A stretch of 25,690 nt of DNA from JBIOJB01 sp044450465 (lineage in GTDB: Bacteria; Chloroflexota; Dormibacteria; Dormibacterales; Dormibacteraceae). A model generated the notes under the pieces. The model searched no databases, was not told the DNA's origin, and was given only the letters and a program-made list of their open reading frames with translations. Of the stretch, positions 20,936 through 25,690 are shown in pieces. Positions within the stretch are counted from its first letter, which is position 1; each line of letters starts with the position of its first letter. A program made the position numbers and the translations under genes. Location: contig JBIOJB010000038.1 of NCBI GenBank assembly GCA_044450465.1, forward strand, positions 1-25,690, read 5' to 3'.

Positions 20936-21415
20936 TCAGGCCTTGATCTGGTGCGTCGCCCCCCGCTTGATTGGGATCTCCTTGGCCTTGGGGTGCTCCT
21001 CGAGCTTGGCCGCCGCCGGCATGCTGATCATCAGCACGCCGTTGTCGTAGTCGGCCTTGATCTGAGCCTCGGTGATCCCCTTCGGAATTGACATCCGCCG
21101 CTCGAAGAGGCCGTAGCTGGTCTCCCGACGGTAGTAGCCCTCCTCTTTCACCTCGCTGTCGGCTTTCCGCTCGCCGGTCACGATCAGCACACTGTCGTCG
21201 AGCCTGACGTGGATGTCCTTGGGGTCGACGCCCGGCAGGTCCAGCTTGATCACCAGGTCACCGTTGCGGTGGAAGACGTCGGCCACCGGGACGAACTGCT
21301 TCCACGGACCCAGCGTCCTCGCCGATCTGAACGGCCATGGCGTCAGCCCTCTGAAGAACTCCGCGAAGGGGCTGTCGAACTCGACCAGCTCCTCGGGTGC
21401 GATACGAGCTGTCAT
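20936..21415 (-). CDS. Hsp20/alpha-crystallin small heat-shock protein
   Basis: A 159-residue ATP-independent holdase chaperone. A variable N-terminal arm (1-45) is followed by the alpha-crystallin domain (about 46-140), with the typical IKLDLPGVDPKDI, LIVTGER, GLFERRMSIPKGI and IKADYDNGVLMISMP stretches, and a C-terminal tail with the I-P-I anchoring motif (KEIPIKRG). The start is ATG at 21415, with an excellent AAGGAGGTGA site 5-8 bases upstream; a longer open frame to 21472 is rejected for that reason. It is close in role to HspX (Acr), the hallmark DosR-induced dormancy chaperone. A DosR-like palindrome lies at 21484-21497, with TACCCT (21455-21460) as possible -10. Confidence 0.93.
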   Translation of the reverse strand: MTARIAPEELVEFDSPFAEFFRGLTPWPFRSARTLGPWKQFVPVADVFHRNGDLVIKLDLPGVDPKDIHVRLDDSVLIVTGERKADSEVKEEGYYRRETSYGLFERRMSIPKGITEAQIKADYDNGVLMISMPAAAKLEEHPKAKEIPIKRGATHQIKA

Positions 21416-21454
21416 CTCGCTCACCTCCTTTTGAGACGCTCGCTCCTCAGGTCG

Positions 21455-21460
21455 AGGGTA
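21455..21460 (-). promoter_or_regulatory. Possible -10 of hsp20
   Basis: TACCCT on the minus strand fits only the TANNNT pattern. It lies 40 bases before the ATG and about 30 bases downstream of the centre of the palindrome at 21484-21497, the same geometry as at the kinase promoter. Confidence 0.3.
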
Positions 21461-21483
21461 CGGTCCGGCCATGTTTGCGCCAA

Positions 21484-21497
21484 GGGCCGTAGGTCCC
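21484..21497 (-). promoter_or_regulatory. Candidate DosR-type box upstream of hsp20
   Basis: On the minus strand GGGACCTACGGCCC departs at a single position from the mycobacterial DosR core GGGACTTNNGNCCC, as I recall it. It is in the 89-base non-coding gap before hsp20, 69-82 bases upstream of the ATG, centred about -42 from the predicted start of transcription. Confidence 0.5.
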
Positions 21498-21504
21498 AGA
21501 GTGA

Positions 21505-24063
21505 TTAGGACCGGCCAATTCGCGCCGGTGGAAAGGCCGCCGGCGGGTGCGCCCTGGCCTCGGGCAGAGCGCGGTGGAAGGCCCGCTGCAGAAGATCGGC
21601 AAGGACCAGGTACAGAAGCGAGTAGGCCTCGATTCCCAGCTGCTCCGGCACGGTGAGGGTGCCGAAATGCAGGAGCACCCGGGCTTCGGGGAGGTTGACC
21701 AGCGCGACCGTGACCACGAAGGCAGCCGCCACAGCAGCGAGCACCGGCCGGCTGGGCCAGGGCCGGCTCCAGAACCAGCCCCTGGTCCTCACCGCGAAAA
21801 GGACAAGAAGTGCCGTCGAGCCCAGAAAGAGAAACCAGGCGGCGTGGATCGCGTCGGGTGACCTTCCCGAAAGTGCCCGGACCAGGCCGAAAGCGAGCAG
21901 CGCGTTGACGAGGCCGAGGTAGACGGCGAGCTCGACGAGGCGACGGATGTCCCAGTGCCGCGGAGTGGCGAGGTCCTCGAACGCGACCGTGTCTGTGACG
22001 ATCGCGAGCATCGGCAGGTCGGCCAGGACGTTGAGCAGCAAGACCTGGTCGGGCAGCAGTGGCAGGTAGTTGAAGACGAGCGAAGCGAGCGAAACGATGA
22101 TCACGTTGGCAAAGTTGCTGACCATCGTGTAGAGCAGGTACCGGTTGATGTTGGTGAAGGTTCGCCTGCCCTCATAGATCCCGTCCACGATGACCTTCAG
22201 GTCATCCTCCAGGAGCACCAGGTCGGCCGCGCCTTTGGTGGCGTCCGTGCCGCTCGCGAGCGCGATGCCGACGTCCGCCGCGTGTAGGGCCGGTGCGTCG
22301 TTCACCCCGTCGCCGGTGGCCGCGACGTGACGGCCCAGGCTGCGGAGCGCCTGAACGAGGTGGTACTTGTCGGCGGGAACCGCCTCGGCGAAGATGCGGC
22401 CGCTCGCGGCGACAGCTGCAAGCTGGGGGCCCCGCAGCTCACTGGCCGAGACGATGGCGCTCTCCGGCACGTCGAGTCCGATCTGACGCCCCAGCGCGGC
22501 CGCCCGCGCCCGGGCGTCGCCAGTCACGATCTTCACCTCGAGGCCGAGCTCGCCGGCCTTGGCCAGCGCCGCGGCGGCGCCATCGCGCGGTGGATCCGAC
22601 ATCGAGATCAGACCGAGCAGCGTCAGATTTGCCTCGCTCACGACAGCGCTCATTGGACTTGCGGCAATGGCAAGGACGCGACCGCCGGCCTCCTGCATCC
22701 GGGTTAACTGTCCCTCGACCTCGGGTCGCTTCTCGGCCACCGACATGTCTCCGCCCGGGGCTCGGATCTGCGTGCAGCGCTGGAGCAGGGTGGCGGCGGC
22801 GCCCTTGTAAATGAGCTCGGTCCCGGTCGAAACGCACATCTGCTTGGTCGCCGCGCTGAACTCCATCACGGTCTTGCGCTCGAGATGACTCAGCGACTGG
22901 AGGTCCAGGTGAGAGGCGGCCTCGATGATGCCGTCGTCGACGACGTTGTCCCCCCGCTCGGGGTAGCTCGAGCAGATGACCGCCGCGCGGAGCACATCGT
23001 CCGGCGGGATCAGCGACCAGGAGTCGACCAGGCTCGTCCGATTCATGGTGATGGTGCCGGTCTTGTCGATGCACAGGGTGTCCACCGCGCTGAGGTCCTC
23101 GACCGCGGCCAGCCGGCGAACCAGCACCTTCTTCCGAGCCAGGGCGGCGGAGGCGAGCGCAAGGGTGGTCGCCGTAACCGCGGGCAGCGCTTCCGGCACG
23201 ACCCCGAGCGCCACCGCCAAGGCAAGCGTCGCGGACACGAGGAGATCGCGGCCGAGCAGGGCGTTGCTGACGAAGATCCCCGCGGCGAAGACGAGCCCAA
23301 AGCGGAGCAGGAAGGAGCCGAACCTCGACAGGTTCACCTGGAAGTCGCCGGGGGCGCGTGTGTCCTTCACCAGGGACGCGGTCTCGCCGAACTGTGTGCG
23401 CGCTCCGGTCGCGATGACGACGCCCTTACCCTCTCCGCCCACCACAGTCGTTCCGGCAAACGCGATGTCCGACCAGCCAGCGGCCAGAGAGCCGCCGGCC
23501 GCCTCGATGGACTTGGGCTGCGGGACCGACTCCCCGGTCAGGGTCGACTGATCGATCTCCAGCTCGTGCGCCTCCAGCAGCCGCACGTCGGCCGGCACCA
23601 GGTTGCCGCTGTGGATGAGGACCACGTCGCCGGGAACCAGGTCGGTGCCGGTCAGCTCGACCTCGGCGCCGTCGCGATAAGCCCGGCAGTGAAGCGGGAG
23701 CATGCTGCGGAGCGCCGCCAGCGCCCGTTCCGCTCTGTACTCCTGAACGATGCTGAGGCCGACGTTCAGGGCGATGAGCGCGAGGATGATGGCGCCGTCG
23801 ACGAGGTCCCCGGTCACGATGGTCAGGACGCCTGCTCCGGCCAGCAGGAGGTTGATCCCGTTGCGCACCTGCTCCAGGACGATCCGACCCAAAGAGCGAG
23901 ACTCGATCGCCACCGCATTCGGGCCGACCGCCGCAAGCCGACGCGCCGCCTCAGCCGCCGTCAGACCCTGCGGCCCCGAATCGATCTCCTTCAGGACCTG
24001 TTCCGGAGAAGCGGCAGCCGCCTCCTGGGGCGTCACAGCGTCATTCTCAGCCTCCCGGCCCAC
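21505..24063 (-). CDS. P3-like P-type cation ATPase (MgtA/H+-ATPase type)
   Basis: An 852-residue ion pump. An N-terminal cation-ATPase domain (15-60) leads to actuator motif TGES (176-179), helix 4 GVVPEALPAV (287-296), phosphorylation motif DKTGTIT with Asp333, and hinge GDGVNDAPAL (584-593), then about six C-terminal helices. The helix 4 and helix 6 motifs (NVLADLPMLAIVTD) lie between MgtA-type Mg2+ pumps and P3A proton pumps; P2A pumps have PEGLP instead. Mg2+ is my first guess given the other Mg2+-related genes here. The start is uncertain: GTG at 24063 or GTG at 24036. P-type ATPase CtpF is a DosR-regulon member in mycobacteria, but no DosR-like box is seen here. Divergent from the CBS gene. 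Confidence 0.88.
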   Translation of the reverse strand: MGREAENDAVTPQEAAAASPEQVLKEIDSGPQGLTAAEAARRLAAVGPNAVAIESRSLGRIVLEQVRNGINLLLAGAGVLTIVTGDLVDGAIILALIALNVGLSIVQEYRAERALAALRSMLPLHCRAYRDGAEVELTGTDLVPGDVVLIHSGNLVPADVRLLEAHELEIDQSTLTGESVPQPKSIEAAGGSLAAGWSDIAFAGTTVVGGEGKGVVIATGARTQFGETASLVKDTRAPGDFQVNLSRFGSFLLRFGLVFAAGIFVSNALLGRDLLVSATLALAVALGVVPEALPAVTATTLALASAALARKKVLVRRLAAVEDLSAVDTLCIDKTGTITMNRTSLVDSWSLIPPDDVLRAAVICSSYPERGDNVVDDGIIEAASHLDLQSLSHLERKTVMEFSAATKQMCVSTGTELIYKGAAATLLQRCTQIRAPGGDMSVAEKRPEVEGQLTRMQEAGGRVLAIAASPMSAVVSEANLTLLGLISMSDPPRDGAAAALAKAGELGLEVKIVTGDARARAAALGRQIGLDVPESAIVSASELRGPQLAAVAASGRIFAEAVPADKYHLVQALRSLGRHVAATGDGVNDAPALHAADVGIALASGTDATKGAADLVLLEDDLKVIVDGIYEGRRTFTNINRYLLYTMVSNFANVIIVSLASLVFNYLPLLPDQVLLLNVLADLPMLAIVTDTVAFEDLATPRHWDIRRLVELAVYLGLVNALLAFGLVRALSGRSPDAIHAAWFLFLGSTALLVLFAVRTRGWFWSRPWPSRPVLAAVAAAFVVTVALVNLPEARVLLHFGTLTVPEQLGIEAYSLLYLVLADLLQRAFHRALPEARAHPPAAFPPARIGRS

Positions 24064-24131
24064 TTGCGACTGCAGAGTCGAAGGTCACATCGCGGCGAGG
24101 TCGAATGTAACTTCTCCGCGCGACCGATCCG

Positions 24132-24752
24132 GTGCACCGTTGGTCCATGAGGGTCACCGATGTCATGTCGCATCCTGTCTTCACCATCGCCCCGGACGCC
24201 TCGATCAAAGACGCGGCGCGCCAGCTGATCGAACATTCCGTTTCCGCCCTGCCGGTGGTCGACACGTCCGGCCGGCTGGTGGGAATCATCTCGGAGGCCG
24301 ACCTGCTTTCCATGGAAACCCGACCCGACCCCCGGACCCAGGCCACGCCCCTCATGCCAACCGCCGGAAGCTCACCGCTCAGGGTCACAGACGTGATGAC
24401 CAAGAAGGTCGTCACCGTGCCGACCAAGAGCGAGGTCTCGCAAGCGGCTCGCATCATGATCGAGTCCGACATCAAGCGAGTCCCGGTCATGCTGGGCAAG
24501 CGCGTGGTCGGAATCGTCAGCCGGCGCGACCTGGTCAGGGTGATCGCGCGCCGGGACGAGGATCTGCAGAAGGAGCTTGAGCGGAAGGTCAAGCACATCG
24601 GGCTCGGCCTGCCGCCTGGTGCGGTGACGGTGGACGAAGGGATAGCGACCATCTCGCTGGACGAGCGGGAGAAGGGCCGGGAGCTTGCGGAGTCGGTCGC
24701 CCTGACGGTGCCGGGCATACTCGAGGTTCGGTTCGCGAACCGCAAGCCCTGA
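24132..24752 (+). CDS. CBS-pair protein with degenerate BON-like tail
   Basis: About 206 residues. CBS1 (about 6-62; VTDVMSHPVFTI, GIISEADLLS) and CBS2 (about 83-140; VTDVMTKKVVTV, GIVSRRDLVRVI) are followed by a tail (145-206) that resembles a shortened BON domain. It is a paralogue in design of the CBS-BON protein at 12019 and similar to Hrp1. The start is GTG at 24132 or ATG at 24147; the ATG begins directly at the CBS domain and neither has a clear ribosome-binding site. It probably senses adenylates or metal and regulates a partner. The P1B ATPase follows 27 bases downstream and the P3-like ATPase diverges 68 bases upstream, so the partner may be one of these pumps. Confidence 0.85.
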   Translation: MHRWSMRVTDVMSHPVFTIAPDASIKDAARQLIEHSVSALPVVDTSGRLVGIISEADLLSMETRPDPRTQATPLMPTAGSSPLRVTDVMTKKVVTVPTKSEVSQAARIMIESDIKRVPVMLGKRVVGIVSRRDLVRVIARRDEDLQKELERKVKHIGLGLPPGAVTVDEGIATISLDEREKGRELAESVALTVPGILEVRFANRKP

Positions 24753-24779
24753 GGCCGTGCTCGAGTTAGGGCTCCCACC

Positions 24780-25690
24780 ATGATTGCTCCAACGAGCGCC
24801 AGTGCGGGGCGCCGGCCCCGTCCATCGGGCGCCGGCCCGAATCCCCGGGTCAGCCCGCCGCTCGAGGGCAGCTCGTTTGCGATCCTGATCGGGGTTCTCG
24901 CCTGTACGGCAGCGGGGGGCGTGCTCTGGTTGGCCGGCGCTCGCTCTGTAGCCGACCTCGCCTGGGCCCTGGCCATCGCACTGGCCCTCGTCCCGCTGGG
25001 AATCTCGGTGGCGCGCGACCTGCTGCACCACGAGACCGGCGTCGATCTGATCGCCCTGCTGGCCATGGCCGGCTCCCTTGTGCTCGGACAGTTTCTCGCG
25101 GGAGCGATCATCGGGCTCATGCTCTCGGGCGGCCAGGCTCTTGAGCGTTACGCCAGCGCGCGGGCACGCCGCGAGCTGTCCGGGCTCCTGGCGCGGGCGC
25201 CCCGCGTGGTCCACCGGTACGAGGACGGCGGGCTCGAGTCACCCGACATCGAGACCGTGCGTGAGGGCGATCGCCTGCTGGTCAAGCCGAGCGAGGTGGT
25301 CCCGGTTGACGGCGTCATCACCTCCGACGCGGCGGTGCTGGACGAGTCGGCGCTGACCGGCGAGGCCAAGCCCGCCGACCGGCTTCGCGGCGACAAGGTG
25401 CGCAGCGGCGTGATCAACGCCGGAGCGCCCTTTGACATGCGGGCCCTCAGCACGGCCGAGGCGAGCACCTACTCGGGGATCATCCGGCTTGTCCGTGAGG
25501 CGCAGGCATCGAAAGCTCCATTTGTCCGCCTCGCCGACCGCTACGCCCTCTGGTTCCTTCCCCTCGCGCTGGTCGTGGCCGGCGCCGCCTGGCTCCTGTC
25601 GGGCGACCCTGTGCGGGCGCTCGCGGTGCTCGTGGTGGCCACGCCGTGCCCCCTCATCCTCGCCGTGCCGATCGCGCTGGTTGGGGGGAT
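24780..25690 (+). CDS. P1B-type heavy-metal ATPase, 5' part (cut by window end)
   Basis: The first 303 codons are present. A Pro/Arg-rich N-terminus (1-30) replaces the usual CxxC or His-rich metal-binding domain. Helices near 32-80 and 88-118 are followed by the actuator motif LTGEAKP (192-198; Ala replaces the usual Ser of TGES), two more helices (256-275, 279-300) and the P1B signature ATPCPLILAVP (287-297). The TPCP form differs from the CPC of Cu+/Zn2+ pumps and the SPC of Co2+ pumps, so the metal is uncertain. The phosphorylation and ATP-binding domains lie beyond the window. ATG at 24780 is the likely start, 27 bases after the CBS gene, with which it is probably co-transcribed. Confidence 0.88.
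   Translation, partial: MIAPTSASAGRRPRPSGAGPNPRVSPPLEGSSFAILIGVLACTAAGGVLWLAGARSVADLAWALAIALALVPLGISVARDLLHHETGVDLIALLAMAGSLVLGQFLAGAIIGLMLSGGQALERYASARARRELSGLLARAPRVVHRYEDGGLESPDIETVREGDRLLVKPSEVVPVDGVITSDAAVLDESALTGEAKPADRLRGDKVRSGVINAGAPFDMRALSTAEASTYSGIIRLVREAQASKAPFVRLADRYALWFLPLALVVAGAAWLLSGDPVRALAVLVVATPCPLILAVPIALVGG

Noticed and set aside
24064..24131. DosR-like box in the divergent region of the P3-like ATPase and CBS genes
   Set aside because: No GGGAC/GTCCC half-site pair is present there, so co-regulation of these two genes is unsupported by sequence.
1..25690. CRISPR array, integrase, toxin-antitoxin, phage or secretion-system genes
   Set aside because: No regularly spaced repeats and no recognisable proteins of these classes were found on either strand.

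Overview
The window is a GC-rich, densely coded bacterial segment with frequent GTG and TTG starts, many 4-base gene overlaps, Mycobacterium-like respiratory and dormancy proteins, and several genes that appear to lack a leader. This suggests an actinobacterium-like or Chloroflexota/Dormibacterota-type lineage. That placement is inferred from gene content only, because no rRNA or other strong taxonomic marker is present.

Layout. 80-165: tRNA-Tyr, minus strand. 232-1509: MFS transporter. 1591-8183: a cell-envelope block with a LysM/CHAP wall hydrolase, an SDR oxidoreductase coupled to a gamma-glutamyltranspeptidase-like enzyme, a small GT51 transglycosylase, a membrane-anchored beta-propeller protein and an LCP ligase. 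8356-13601, all minus strand, transcribed in this order: tandem universal stress protein, CBS-BON protein, His-less CDF-like membrane protein, a protein carrying the cytosolic Mg2+-sensor part of MgtE but no channel, and an NRAMP-family transporter without the usual metal-site residues. 13686-16079: a two-GAF histidine kinase and a LuxR-type regulator that match mycobacterial DosS/DosT and DosR residue by residue at the key sites. 16110-20053: a succinate dehydrogenase operon, sdhC-sdhA-sdhB plus an SRPBCC-like gene, with a 194-bp inverted-repeat element between sdhA and sdhB. 20154-25690: HEAT-repeat protein, Hsp20, a P3-like P-type ATPase, a second CBS protein and a P1B metal ATPase cut by the window end.

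How the genes fit together. Universal stress protein, CBS protein, Hsp20 and P-type ATPase around a DosS/DosR-like pair is the gene set of the mycobacterial hypoxia/NO dormancy regulon. Two 5-4-5 palindromes, one in front of hsp20 and one between the stress-protein operon and the kinase, each sit about 30 bp upstream of a -10-like hexamer, the position expected for a DosR-type activator. I read the region as a dormancy island that also covers Mg2+/metal homeostasis and sits next to respiratory complex II.

The best leads are: the split MgtE-sensor/NRAMP Mg2+ system; the two candidate DosR-type operators; the Cys/His motif in SdhC that fits a membrane-embedded Rieske-like cluster; the inverted-repeat element that supplies the sdhB ribosome-binding site; and a recurring pattern of a -10-like hexamer 6-9 nt before start codons.
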